Positions 1 through 10,536 of a stretch of 37,443 nt of DNA are shown here, one piece after another. The DNA is taken from positions 3,176 through 40,618 of the forward strand of contig KV423926.1 of assembly GCA_001632435.1 (NCBI GenBank), given 5' to 3'. The notes under the pieces are model-generated. The model was not told the origin of the DNA. It saw only the letters and a program-made list of their open reading frames with translations, and did not search any database. Made by a program: the position numbers and the translations under genes. The DNA is from Calocera cornea HHB12733 (taxonomy: Eukaryota > Basidiomycota > Dacrymycetes > Dacrymycetales > Dacrymycetaceae). Positions within the stretch are counted from its first letter, which is position 1, and each line of letters opens with the position of its first letter.

Positions 1-3000
1 GGTTCTGTAGCACTAACAGTTCTGCGCGTTCTTCCCGGCTGAAATCACTGTTGGAGCCATGTTGGGGCTTCCCGGTTAAACAAGCAAGCAAGTGATTCTT
101 CAGGCGTAAGGTGAACAGCTGGTGACGGCTGTTAACTGCCATGGGACAAGATGTGTCAAGTGACAACTCACCTGACGCATCCTGTCATTGGGCACCTCGT
201 GCTCCCAAAGCGTCAAGTTGGACCACTCGCGCGTGCTGACACCCATGTGGTATTGTGTGGCCGGATCCCCCATGCCCGCCTTGTCCTCATCAGCCACCGC
301 GGGTGGCCGAGATGGCAACATGCCCTCCGGCCCCGTGTGGAGTGCGGTGCGCTGCAGTCTTCCCACCCGACGCTCAATCTTGGCCACGCCGGTCACGTAG
401 TCAACCTTGCTTGATCGTCGGTAGTACTCTTTCACATGACGATGTGCGAGTTCACCCTACTAGTGGTCAGAACTGGCATCGGATGGCATTGCACTCCCTG
501 GGCTTACTGGTTCCGTAGAGTAGTTATCCATGGTACCCCGAGCACGAATGCATTGGCTGTAATCACCAATAAAGTGCCATTTAGGTGTCCTCAAGCTGAA
601 CTGCACGGGCGTTTTTGGCGGCTTGGCCTTCGGGCCGTTTTGGGACAGGAGCAGTGTCAGGTCGCTCCTCTGTCAGGTTGCAGCCACGCTTGCGCTTCTG
701 AGGTCCAGATGAGCCATTGACTGGTTTGACAGGATCCTCTTTGGGAAGTTCATATGTTGTGTAACGGACACAGGTCTCTGACTGGAAGCGTTGCATCAAG
801 TGACCCAGTCGCGTGGTAACCTGGTCCATCCGTTCCAAGGTGTCGCCGCCCACCATACACATTTTGGCCAGGCTATGCAGGAGTGTCAAGTTGTACAGGA
901 GGGACATGACCAGTTGATTATCGGGTTCTGGAATCAACCCTTCAAACACTGGTATGGTGCACTGTCAGGTAGTTGAAGTCAGCCACCTGACACAGGCATC
1001 ATCTGGACATGAACGTGCCTGTAGAAGATCCTCGTAGTCTTGGGCCACCAGACGAGACAACTTGGATACTCCATGAGAATCAAACGTCCTGATGGTCCCT
1101 CGTCCAAATGTTGGAACTTGAAGGTAGCGGAAATCTAGCATTATGATCGCGCGAGGTCCCACTGCGTGAAGAATTCGAATGAGGTGCTCCAGTAGTGATT
1201 TCCATACCCTGAGCTCAATCTCATGCATCAAATCGACAGGCAACATGTCAAAAACATTGAAACCCAGCGGTCGTAGCTTGCTAAATGTGTTCTATGCAGA
1301 AATTTATGAGACATCATGGATGTGTCAGGTGGGGTTTCACGCACCGGCACAGGCAGGTAGGAACACGATTTGAGAATGGCTTCCACTTTACTTGAGCCAA
1401 CGGTCAATCCTTGGTCGTAAATGGCGTCATAAGCCAAGGATACATCATATTGACGGGCGTGATTATCGACTCGGGCATTGTTGAGGCGAAGTCGCTTGTC
1501 CCGCACGCTTCCCATCCGGAATATCTCATTTTTGGGAACCATACAGCATGGGCACGGTGTTCCACCCATTTGCCGTATGGTGGCCAGCAGTGTCCTACAT
1601 ATTCAATTGATCAGTCTTTTGACTTCTGACTGGTCACTTGGTCACTTGACACACTTCTCAGGGTAGTCTGCACAATAGGCGAAAACGCGGAAGAACACGC
1701 GGCGCTCAAACCCATCTCCACATCTCATGGGAAATCCATTCTTGTAGCCCTCCATGAAGTCTGAGTTGAGTAGGGTGTCCCAGGCGGCATGCATCGTGAT
1801 ACTCTTGAGGTGTGAGAGCAGTCTAGAGCTGGGTGCGCGGCCCGTGCGTGCAAAGTACTCTTTGTGGAAAGAGTTGGGAATCTACATCCAAGTGTTAGGT
1901 GAGGATGGGAGGGTCATGAACTGTGGGAGCGTACCGTGGGGAAGTGAGCAAAGTGGTGGCATGCACCTGACGTAGGGCTACACCTCTCCCTCACTGACTG
2001 ATTAATGAACATAGCATATCCAGGCCAGAGATACGAATGCCCAAACTGCGTAGCTTGAGTGGCATCAGACCAGAAGCAGAAACCAAGAATCACCCGGGGA
2101 AGATCGCAGTTGTTGGGCGGCAACGACAAAATGCTGCGGAACTCCTCCAACATGTAATCTCCAGTGAATCCTTCAGAGAACACACGTTGATCCGGTTGCT
2201 GGGAAGTTTCGGCATGCTTCCAAAGCCCGAAGGGCTCCCAATGGAAGGCCGTGGAGCGCGGGTCATTTTCCACCACGTCCCTGGCCAGCTGTGTCAGGTC
2301 ACGGAAATGGAAGCCTGGTACCAGGTAATCCCAATTCCCATTCCCCTTGCCCAAAGGCACCTTCAACCTCAATACCCTGGTCTTCCACTCCGGGCCATAT
2401 TGGAACGGTCCATAGGAAGGGACGGCCTCATCGAGTTTCCAAAAACTGGCACGCCAGTTGACATGGCAAAGTTTATTGGCATCAAACCCCGGCATCCGAA
2501 AGAGCAAAGAAAGGCGCTCCAAATCGGCCAAAGACTTGACTTGACCATTCATCCAGTGCTGAGCAAGCAAGAATGCCTCTCGATTGGGCCAGGGGGAGTA
2601 TGCGTCAGGTGGAATCTGGCGCTGAGCGTCAAGTTGTTGAAGAAGCATCTTGGGGGCGGGAAGTCGCCGGAGGACGTATGTGGGCTGATTGGAAGCCATA
2701 TCCTGGTCATCGGGGATACTGACATTGAGTGTAGGGGGGGAGTGCACAGTTTCCGGCTCACCGCTCAGCAAGCTTTCCAACTCTGCATCGAGGTCTGGAA
2801 TGCAGAGCGGCCTTTGGAGGTACTTGCGATAGAGACCGAATCGATTGGGCTGGCTCTGCCATTCAGGGCACCCCAAAGACGTCTCTGTGTCTGGCATCCG
2901 GGACGGACTCAGGCTGTTAAGAGTGTCTGTCAGGTGCGGCGGAGGCTGCAGTGCAGGGGGATCGGCGTTGATCGTGGGCAAGAGGGCGGTGGAGACACTC

Positions 3001-3538
3001 CTGGCGGAGCTCTTGGGAAGATAGTCTTGGAATCATGCGGGGAGGTGGTTCCGATTGGCACGAGTGGCTCGCGGAATGTCACTTGACACAGGTTGATCCA
3101 ATAGGGGAGTGGGCAGGGCGCTGATTGGAACATAATGCCAGTGGAGACCTTGAGGCATTACATCATGGAAGGCATGGTCGGAGTCTCGGCTGGATTCGTC
3201 TTGCATATTCTCTTGGGGAGTATTCGAAGTGTCCCACCTGACACTTGACTGCAACCCAACATGACCGGTCAGCCGCGCCAGATTACCATAGTTAACAGAC
3301 TCACATCTCCTTCCCACATCTCCCCTTCAGTCTCCCCTGCCAGTGAAAGCTGTCGCTTGGGGTTGGAGTGCAACCTCACTCGGTCACGGGCTCTTTTCTC
3401 CAGGAGTTCGCGAGCGAAAAGGTCACCGTCATCCACCTCGTGCTCCCGTGCGAGAGCGTGAACTGGACACGCTCTCTGATGTAAGCTGTGCTTGCCCCGG
3501 TTGGCAAAGGATGCCCCACAAGCACATGACCATATCAT
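1..3538 (-). CDS. Plavaka-type transposase (3' end outside window)
   Basis: Cut-and-paste DNA transposase of the Plavaka group (CACTA-related). The start at 3538 opens a C2H2-like zinc finger (CAC-G-ASFANRGKHSLHQRACPVH). Family landmarks follow: FCFWSDATQATQFG and SGACHHFAHFP (about 2.1-2.0 kb), GGTPCPCCMVPK (about 1.56 kb), VDLMHEIELRVWKSLLEHLI (about 1.24 kb), VPTFGRGTIRTF and DYEDLLQ (about 1.1 kb), then GELAHRHVKEYYRRSSK (about 0.43 kb). They appear in the order usual for the family, read right to left. About ten short introns are needed; most give an in-frame join. One (1018-962) has GC-AG borders. The last visible exon near 1-50 still matches the family, so the protein continues beyond the window. 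No inactivating stop is required in this model, so the gene could be functional. Exon joins near 3.3-3.0 kb and 0.68-0.60 kb are my least certain. Confidence 0.88.
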
Positions 3539-3782
3539 GAGAGTATCAAGGTATGTTGGATGATGAAGAACCAACAAGGGGATAATGGAATCGTATTTGG
3601 AGGGGCAAGCTTTGGGAAGGACCACGACACGTCAGGTGCACCCTTGTCAGGTCGAGTCTCGGTGTGTCATGTGTGGGGGGGACTCTGGTACAGTGTACTC
3701 ATGGCTTCCTCTCCCATGACTAATTAGAATTCCCATGCATGAGTGAGGAATTCCACAGATGATGCGAGAAGGTTCCGTTGTT

Positions 3783-3893
3783 TTAGGTGCCGTAGTGTCA
3801 GGTCACCCCTGACCTAACGTTAGGTGCCGTTGCGTCAGGTCACCCCTGACCTAATGTTAGGTGCCGTTGTGTCATGCCCCCCCTGACCTAACA
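3783..3893. repeat. Three tandem 37-bp units carrying the element-1 motif
   Basis: Units begin at 3783, 3820 and 3857, each opening TTAGGTGCCG. Each contains GTCAGGTCA and CCTGACCTAA in inverted orientation; the third unit is diverged (GTCATGCC). The array lies between the divergent starts of the transposase (3538, -) and the DUF6698 gene (4013, +), so a shared control element is a reasonable inference. Confidence 0.9.
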
Positions 3894-3901
3894 CACGTGA
3901 T

Positions 3902-3942
3902 CGCAATCAGTGATAAGCGATGATTTGTTTACACTGATTGCG
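3902..3942. promoter_or_regulatory. 11-bp perfect dyad in the bidirectional promoter
   Basis: CGCAATCAGTG (3902-3912) and CACTGATTGCG (3932-3942) are perfect inverted repeats with a 19-base spacer. They lie 70 bases upstream of the DUF6698 start. The dyad could be a protein-binding site or hairpin; its function is not shown by sequence alone. Confidence 0.6.
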
Positions 3943-4012
3943 CTGGAGTGTGTGTCAGGTATGAAATGGACGCAGGAGGGGGGACCGGCCTGGCCCTTCC
4001 ATCGCCAGTGTC

Positions 4013-5590
4013 ATGTCATCTACCCCCATCCCTCCTAGCTCCACACTGGTCTCCTCCTCCCCAGGAGACTTGTCGTCTCCCCTTCCGCCATCGTCTCCCA
4101 CGGCAGCCTTCGCACATCAGGCTGCCAAGAGGAAGCTCCAACAAGCCGACTTGCTAGATGCTTCCAAGCGACCAAGGTAGGTGTCCTTTAACCCTTTCAG
4201 AACGACTTGACACAATTTGGGGTAGGACCGAATTCTGCCCCTTCCGCAATGCCGGCAAGCACATTGGGCAAGCCTTTTCTCTCTTTGGGAACATCGAGCA
4301 GGCTCTCAGAGATGGAAGGGAGTTCTTGGAGGTGGATGACCTCAATGACATTGAGGACGAGGAGTCCGTTTCCAGCCTTGTGTCAAGTGGCCGTCTCTGA
4401 TGCTGTATGGCTAGGATTTGGGAGAGTGTCCAATTGTACCGGAATATTGCCACAGTGATCCCGGAAATAGAGGATCACATTGCAAGTTGTACTCCTGGAG
4501 TACTGGCTGATGTTGCCAATTGGGTACGCCACTGGCCATGGTTGCACTTGACACTTGCATTGATGATGCCCCAGATCGAGGTGGGCCGCTGCGTTGGGCG
4601 GACCAACGACACGGCAACATGCAAGGAGATATGCATTGACATCTTGGGAGCTGTGGAGGGCTCTGGCATGACGGAAGGTCTGCATCGCAAGCGGAAGGCA
4701 GAATGCGGGTACAACCACCACATGACAGGGCGCTATCTGTGTCCAGTGGACCTGGCCAAGGAGTGGGAGGATCCCGAGTTTGGGTGAGCAGACTACCCTC
4801 AGCTGAATCACCCGCTGACCCCAATCGGTCTTCAAGGTGTCGAGCTAAGCTTCAGGATGGCCTGCCGATCATGAAGCTTAACGAAGAGACCAACGTCGAG
4901 GAAGAAATCGTGACGAACGAAGAAAATTTCCCACTCTTCTTGTACAAGAACAGAGAGTGCAACATGAACAAACTCACGGAAGGACTGATGGAGAACGAAT
5001 TTCTTTTGAGAGTACGTGATTCATTGGTATGTGAGAATAATGCCAGTACCTGACACAAGACCAGATGGGCATTGGCATCTTCATTTCACCATCTGTGGCT
5101 ACATTTTCGGTTTCAACAGGACCAAAAGGGTTAAGAAGTGCCAGACAGGGCAAGGCTGGACGCCACAAGATGACTGAAATCACCGTCGAGGCAATTGCCT
5201 ATGTAGCCATGCAGGTGTGTTAAGTGTGCTTGACACGGCGAAACATGTCCTGATTTTGGGCAGGCTCGCCTCGCGCTTTCTTCGGATGAACAATTCCATT
5301 CTGGGGGCCAAGGGAACTTCTCTTATCTTCTCTTCTACAACACTGTTGTCGATGTGCTTAGAAGTGACACCTTTGCACCCTTCTTGCCTCATGTGTTGGC
5401 CGTATGGAACCGGTCAGTGATGCACCTGACACATGACATGCTTATTTATTATCTACCCAGGCGACTTTTCCCGGATGAAACCAAAGCGAGACGGGAGCAC
5501 AAGAGCATGAGTAGTGGAACCGCTTTGAAGCTGCTCCGTCAGCTGTGCAAGGAGAACCAGATAGCTGGGAGGAGGAAGGATGTGTGGTAG
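4013..5590 (+). CDS. DUF6698-family protein carried by the Plavaka element
   Basis: Eight exons join in frame: 4013-4176, 4226-4381, 4415-4523, 4575-4783, 4837-5011, 5065-5214, 5264-5412 and 5461-5590. They give 413 aa. The N-terminus is Ser/Pro-rich with a basic patch (KRPR near residue 54). The DUF6698 core shows as GYNHHMTGRYLCP and EWEDPE, then FPLFLYKN, then IFISPSV, LRSARQGKAGRHKMTEITVE, AIAYVAMQ and a C-terminal region ending in VLAVWNR. In fungi this domain is a frequent companion of DNA transposons; its biochemical role is unknown to me. I chose the ATG at 4013 because the upstream ATGs at 3961 and 3966 open frames that do not join. Six of the seven introns contain the element motif YTGACAC or its complement. 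The 33-nt second intron (4382-4414) is unusually short, so that join is less certain. Confidence 0.85.
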
Positions 5591-6084
5591 TTTCTAGTCA
5601 ATATATGATTGTCACCCTGTGATCGGAGTGCGATGGAACCTGACACTAAGTGACCGCGGGATTGGCAGGTGGTGTAGATGCAGCACCTGATGTTCGGAGT
5701 GTTATGTCAAGTCACCTGACACATGTCTGGACGTGTCTGCATGACCTGACAGAGACACGACCAGTGATTGACAAGACGGATGAGCATCCAATCAGTACTT
5801 GCCAGAGTACTTCACACAGGCTCGCGCTTATCCGCCCTGGCAACCCTGACCAAGCTGTGTCAGGTGCCATATTATGACACAAAGCAATCAGTGCCTGACA
5901 CCCTGCCAAGCACAGCCCATCATGCGGCATGATGACATTGGCCCGGGAGCAAATGACAGGCATTGTTAACCCGGCGCAGGTGGTTACTAGGCCTTCTCAG
6001 GGACTTTTCAGATGGCCAGGCCTGACAGCCCTGACGGGTCTGATAGGGCCTGCCCAACCCTGAACATATCGCTGCGCGACTGTA
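5591..6084. other. Non-coding tail of element 1
   Basis: No convincing gene. The segment 5,640-5,895 is dense in the element-1 motif, for instance TGTCAAGTCACCTGACACA at 5704-5722. From about 5,900 to 6,084 I see no motif copies, no clear terminal repeat, and no similarity to the host repeat block that begins near 6,085. The true right end of the element should lie here. Confidence 0.5.
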
Positions 6085-6564
6085 GATGTTGGACACAAAG
6101 GGGAATGGCTATATAGAAGCCGCCACGCTGTCTCGGAGCCCTCCATGGAAGCGATATGCTGTAAATGATGAGTTTGTTTCATGTCAGAACTGCAACCCAG
6201 CGCAGAGCAATACCTGAATCCCATTGAAACACAAAATATGGACTGGCCAGCCTCTTGCTACATCGGACGTGACATTGCCACGTCAGATGTGGACTGCCCA
6301 AGTCCTGGAGATTCTTCGGACAAGACAGAGTATAGTCCTTGAACAAAGTCTGTACATAGTGATCAGCGCCACATCGATACTATTCTTTTTCAGTGTGCTT
6401 ATGAGTAGTCGAACGGCCCAATGCAGAACAGAACGACAAGAACCACTCTCTGGCCGTGTGTCACGATCGACGAGAAAGTCGTGCGAAGCCGACGATATAG
6501 TATCGAGGTTTCTTCAGAACGACGAGAAACCAAAGCAAAGTCTCAGTGGGATTATAAGACGATG
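6085..6564 (+). pseudogene. Relic: TATA block plus protein-kinase C-terminal remnant
   Basis: This stretch is closely similar to 12,800-13,280. Shared landmarks are GGGGAATGGCTATA (6100-6113), a CATGGAA..CGATATGCTG tract, and ATGGACTGG followed by CATTGCCACGTCAGATATGG-like sequence. The last matches the C-terminal end (MDWPMYISLWWHCHRYGFP) of the kinase at 28.3-29.8 kb. The reading frame here is broken, so I read it as a decayed 3' end of that kinase family. The TATA block also occurs upstream of APH copies 2 and 3, which suggests a lost APH copy lay to its left where element 1 now sits. Confidence 0.55.
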
Positions 6565-6945
6565 AATTTGTGATATATACTGTTTGTGGGTGTGATGGTT
6601 CACTACTATCATATAGTCAATAACTGAAGGGCAAGTGGACGGTGGCGAAGACCACTGGCACGGGGCGCTCCTGCGCAACTAAAAGGACGGCCGCGCCACT
6701 CTATCCGCAATCATTCCACCCAAATGCCATGTCTGCTTGTCGATTGATATCCTACGGTGCCTCCCGCTATAACCCAGCCGCTCGCACCCAGTGTTGGCCT
6801 GCGTGTATCATCGATGCACCTGCTGAATTGCTGAACGGGAATACGTAACTTCATTGGGCATGCCCCGTCGATGCGTAGCAGCCTGGTCGTCTAGGTGATC
6901 AAGGCCCTACTAGTATATCCAGTCCTGTTCAGGCACGAGCACCGT

Positions 6946-7312
6946 ATGGTGGAGAAGCTAGCGTACATCGAGCAGCATATGAAGCAGATGCTGCGGAAGG
7001 CACAGCCGGGGAAGAGGAGCGGCAGGTGGAGGATGCGAGAGCAGGACAGCCGCACACGCAATCAGCAAGGTGCGCACCATCCATGCTTGAACGTCAGAAC
7101 TGTTCTCACTCAATACCACAGATGTTCTACGCCACGGGATTCGCAGCATCAGCCCTGCAGCACAGCTCCGGTGTGGGTTTTGTCGCGCCCTGAAATTTTA
7201 CGACCTCGATTACAGCGCGCTGCCGAAGGGGCACGTCACACTCCCGCGTCACCGCATGTATGGCGCTGCGATCATTAGCTACAATGCACCCCTACATGCG
7301 CAACAGTGGTGA
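6946..7312 (+). CDS. Small two-exon gene of unknown function, copy 1
   Basis: The exons 6946-7069 and 7122-7312 join in frame to 104 aa. Exon 1 has a helical, charged start (LAYIEQHMKQMLRK) and a basic RSGRWRMR stretch. Exon 2 ends YGAAIISYNAPLHAQQW. The intron starts GTGCGCACC and ends CACAG. A second, frameshifted copy lies at 13,656-14,040 with the same intron position, which supports this being a real duplicated gene. I do not recognise the family. Confidence 0.5.
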
Positions 7313-7790
7313 ATCATGGGTCGACGAAGCTACAAGGCCTGAGCCATGCAGGTATCCTGCGAATCTCGGCGTTCGTCTCGGTAATAGAGCGAGTTGGATC
7401 ACCGTCGGCGCAAGAGCTTCCATAGCCTTACTGGCACATTTGATCGAGTGGCAGCCAGGAGTGGGTTGGATCATGGGATAAGAGCGTAATGGTCCCAGCG
7501 GACTATGGCAAGAGTGCGGCGTATGGGTAGCTGTTTATTACGAGCGTGGCGTCGAGGTGGACAACGGTCGACGAGCCAAACGTCGGCGTCCTCGTCTGCT
7601 ATCGAACATTTCGTCCGAACACCCTCTGTGCTCTAACCCGTACGCCGCTACCCCGTAGCGGTCTGTCCCGCCGGTAGGCTCAAAGGGCATCACAATAGAG
7701 GTAATAGCATTACGCATGAAACATGCATAGACCACTTGAGCTGAGCCTGTCACTCGCCACCTTGGTGACCGCCATAGCTCAGCTCCCCCG
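7313..7790. other. Spacer with decayed coding remnant
   Basis: The minus strand at about 7,560-7,480 reads like LDATLVINSYPYAALLP, then a stop, then SAGTITLL. It aligns with the same small block found 3' of APH copies 2, 3 and 4 (near 10.84, 15.42 and 32.80 kb). It is broken here. The remainder shows no gene. Confidence 0.35.
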
Positions 7791-9373
7791 TTATCCTGCC
7801 AGTGTCGCGTCGTCGTCCCAGTCGCCCGCAAAGAATTCCTTGATCCTTAGGTCGCCAGGATCGGGAATCCACGCATTCTCCGCCAAGTTGAGCAAGTGCC
7901 GTGCCGTGCGGCCTTGTTCATGGGCGTGCCGGAACCCGGGGTGCTCCAGCAAGAACTCGAGGAGCACCATGAGCCACTCTTCTGAGACATCTTGAATGAA
8001 GGGAGTTTTTGCGCGGACGAACGCAGGCACGGATTGCATACCCTCAAAGTCCAGGAATCGGAGCTTGATGACCTTCTCCTCTTGGAGGACTGCGATGACG
8101 TTGTGTAGGCTCCACATATCGCAAGCCCAAGGACCGTTGACACTGAGCGGACCATCAAACAAGCTGTCCGGGACTTCATCGATGATTTGTTTGACACGCT
8201 CAATGTTCGCTTGATCGATCGGTAACTCTTTGCCCGGCTGAGGCTGGTAAAGCATGCAGCCTTGAGCCACGCTCTTGAGCCATTCTCGTACGTCGTCCCA
8301 TGGACCAAGATCCTTTGGCGGGCCGATAATATACGGATTCTGCAAGCCTTTGAGTGTGACCATCCTACCCACCCGGATATCCAGGTCGCTCTCCGAGAGG
8401 TTTCGAATGCCCTCTATACTGCCGATAATCTCTAGGCTGCCGATTCGGGGGAGCTGTATGTCGAAGACCTGGAGCATGCACTGGGAGAGTTGGAAGAACG
8501 CGTCGCGCTTGCCTTCCTCGGAGAGATTCTCTAGAACTTCAATGAGAGGGACACCTGGGACCTGGCTTCCTAGTCAGACGACGACGAGCCATCAAGGGGA
8601 GACGCGTACGTATTCTTGCAGGGTCCACACTCCGCCCACCAGATTGTCCTTATCTTCGTCAAACGCGTAGACAGCAGGAACGGGCAGGTTTTTCTTGAAT
8701 AACGCGATCATAGATGCAAGCTACTCGAGCTCGTGAGCCAGATGTTGCTCATCTTATCTGCAATCTAACCTCGGATCTCTCTTTGTATTCCGGCCAAAAT
8801 GGGTGCCTGTGCTGGAACTCGTCAAAGACGGCAGATGTGATCCGGACAGCGTATGTTTTCTGGAGACGGGTTTTGAGCGTAACCACCTGAAAGTGATCAG
8901 AAATGAGATGCTGGACGGTGGATGAATCGCGCTTACAACATGAGACGCTCCTATTCGTGGCAATGAAAACGTAGAAAGATACGGAAGCAAGGGAGACGCA
9001 CCATAGCTCAGGAACGCGACTTCCCGGCTTCTATCGTGCTCATCCGGCAGCCGGTTGTTCAGAGCGAGTGCGATATTGTGGAGGTAGATGTGCGGAGGCC
9101 ATACATTCTGGGCACGAGTCAGTCATTGTCATGGGAGACGGGTCCAAGTGTGCCGCTCACGCGACCATCTTCGAGGAAGACTGGGCGGTCGTCGCTGTAA
9201 TAAAGATGACACAACTGCGCTGCACACTTGTGAAGACATACCCAAGCGTGGACTGCATTCGTTGCGATTGTCTGGGAGGAAGCAACGCGCTTGAGTGTTC
9301 GCACTGGTGTTACAGCCGAAAATCCCCGGCAGCGGTGAATAGCTCTGCAAAACAGCCCAAGAAGACGTTGCAA
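7791..9373 (-). CDS. APH/choline-kinase-like protein, copy 1
   Basis: Probable member of the aminoglycoside phosphotransferase-like kinase superfamily. Six exons line up with copies 2-4: the YYSDDRPVFLEDGR exon, an IYLHNIALALNNRLPDE exon, a 14-nt microexon (about 8938-8951), a VVTLKTRLQKTY exon, a LFKKNLPVPAVYAFDEDKDN exon and a 257-codon last exon. The last exon carries GPWACDMWSLHNVIAV and FLDFEGM, which stand where the family has its catalytic HxDxxxxN and DF(D/E) motifs. The expected catalytic-loop His is not visible. Exon 1 has a 2-base CG insertion relative to copies 3 and 4 that shifts the usual ATG out of frame; an upstream ATG at 9373 is in frame and is the start given. The substrate is unknown, and the start is doubtful. 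Confidence 0.7.
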
Positions 9374-10250
9374 TGAGTTGATAGATTCTCTAAGCGAGCA
9401 TACGTTGCGAGCGACAACAACAGCCCCATCGCCCTAGTCGTTGTTTACCCTCAAACCGTTTACCCTCAAACCGTGACGCGTGTTGCGGCCCTCACGCGAT
9501 GTCCGCCACCTGTTGTCGCCTACTCTCCTTCCATCATCAGCAACCATGCGCGCTTATTGACTCATCTCATACTAGTCGTTCTGACTGGATCTCTGGCATC
9601 CCGGTTTCGCCGAACATATGGCACTGTATGATACGACGAAGGCCCGAAGAACGTACACAAGACGCCGGCCATGACGGCCCGCCGTGCGGGGAAAGCGGAA
9701 AGCGAGCACCCATCGAAGGCCTATGCACTGCCTACGTTATTCGCGAGCATTGCTTGCGACGCTCCGGCCACGGAGACCGGACGGCTTACAACGTTGCTGA
9801 GTAGAGCGCCGATATCCGGCGGAACAGTTGGTTTATCAAGGGCCAAGGACGAGCATCCCGTGCAGGTTATGCGTGAAACCCGGAGGCGATGCGGCTTGCT
9901 CCAGAGGCTACGTGCAGCTACGATCAGGCCAATGCATGACAGAAGAGGAGGAGAAGATATTGCAGAAGGGATGATGACAAGAGGTGTTAGAGGGGATGAG
10001 GCGAGAGCTATGGGAGGCGGAGTCGGTCAGGCCGTACCGTATCCACGTGCGCATCCTCGGTTGATCTCCCTCCTTTTCTCTAACAGTCTCCAAGTTCAGT
10101 CACTGGCGCCTCTCCATCGTTTCGTCAAAATCAGTTCAAGCCACCACTGCGAGGCATGTCCCCCGTAACTTTCCCCTCGACAACTGTGCCCCACCGTGAA
10201 ACGAGAGTTACCCTGTTCTCCGAGGAAGAAGAGCTACACCGCTTCCAACT
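9374..10250. other. Repeated upstream block (block P), copy 1
   Basis: No convincing gene. About 9,460-10,100 is similar to 31,390-32,050 and 34,800-35,400. Shared landmarks include CCATCATCAGCAACCATGCGCGCTT-like sequence near 9,530, GGCATCCCGGTTTCGCC, a purine-rich GAGGTGTTAGAGGGGATGAG stretch and a CTCCCTCCTTT tract. In all three cases a kinase N-terminal ORF follows on the plus strand, so this is likely its promoter and 5' region. Confidence 0.55.
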
Positions 10251-10536
10251 ATGACAACGGAGCACAACCTCATCGCGGCAGCCACAGCTCTGGCGTCACC
10301 CATTAAAGTGCGATCCAAGGCGGACTATCTGAGTGCCGATCCCGCGCCTCCCGCTGAGCCTGCGCCTTCCGCGGAGCCCGTATCGCTCAATCGTCACAGA
10401 GAACACCTTCCCCCTCTCCCCGGCTGAGCGTAACTGGGTCAGCCTCTACAAGCGTCTGGGAGTGGCAGGGTGTCGAGTGCGGCCCCGTTGTTATTCAGAG
10501 CGGGTTGGATCAGGGGTTGGCAAACAGCCTGAATGA
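10251..10536 (+). pseudogene. Truncated protein-kinase N-terminal fragment, copy 1
   Basis: ATG at 10251 opens MTTEHNLIAAATALASPIKV with a Pro/Glu-rich tail. One frameshift near 10,380 is needed to enter ENTFPLSPAERNWVSLYKRL, followed by RPRCYSERVGSGVG. This matches the conserved lead segment (LERxGYxLRxRYxPGWVxSW) that precedes the kinase domain at 28.4 and 35.7 kb, but the kinase domain is missing here. Similar fragments occur near 14.87 and 32.20 kb. Confidence 0.6.

Larger units (their letters stand above)
154..5895. repeat. Dispersed element-1 motif TGTCA(A/G)GT, about 30 copies
   Basis: Clear copies lie near 154, 655, 671, 884, 963, 985, 1323, 1642, 2291, 2929, 3077, 3236, 3646, 3797, 3953, 4209, 4382, 4547, 5049, 5230, 5424, 5640, 5704, 5712, 5743, 5860 and 5892. 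One-mismatch versions (GCGTCAGGT, ACGTCAGGT) are seen near 169, 1967, 2604 and 3630. They occur in introns of both genes, in the promoter and in the 3' tail. Counts are by eye. Confidence 0.85.
1..5900. mobile_element. Partial Plavaka/CACTA-like DNA transposon (element 1)
   Basis: A minus-strand Plavaka-type transposase and a plus-strand DUF6698 gene diverge from a shared promoter region at 3.54-4.01 kb. The segment is also set apart by a private motif, TGTCA(A/G)GT, that recurs from about 154 to about 5,895 and is essentially absent afterwards. The left end lies outside the window, because the transposase C-terminus runs off the edge. I could not identify a terminal inverted repeat or target duplication on the right, so 5,900 is only where the motif stops. 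Homology to the neighbouring host repeat block begins near 6,085, which bounds the right end. Confidence 0.75.

Noticed and set aside
2037..3086. 349-codon open frame on the plus strand
   Set aside because: It is antisense to the transposase exon at 2981-1914, which has strong family matches (WSDATQATQFG, SGACHHFAHFP). The plus frame has no recognisable domain.
3238..3304. Counting the GTCAAGTGTCAGGTG at the first transposase intron as intronic
   Set aside because: The in-frame join uses the acceptor TTGCAG just before it, so the motif falls at the start of the next exon. I did not count this intron as motif-bearing.
154..5895. Possible CRISPR-like or satellite array built from the recurring TGTCAGGT word
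   Set aside because: Copies are irregularly spaced, occur in both orientations and sit inside introns of real genes; only the three 37-bp units form a tandem array.
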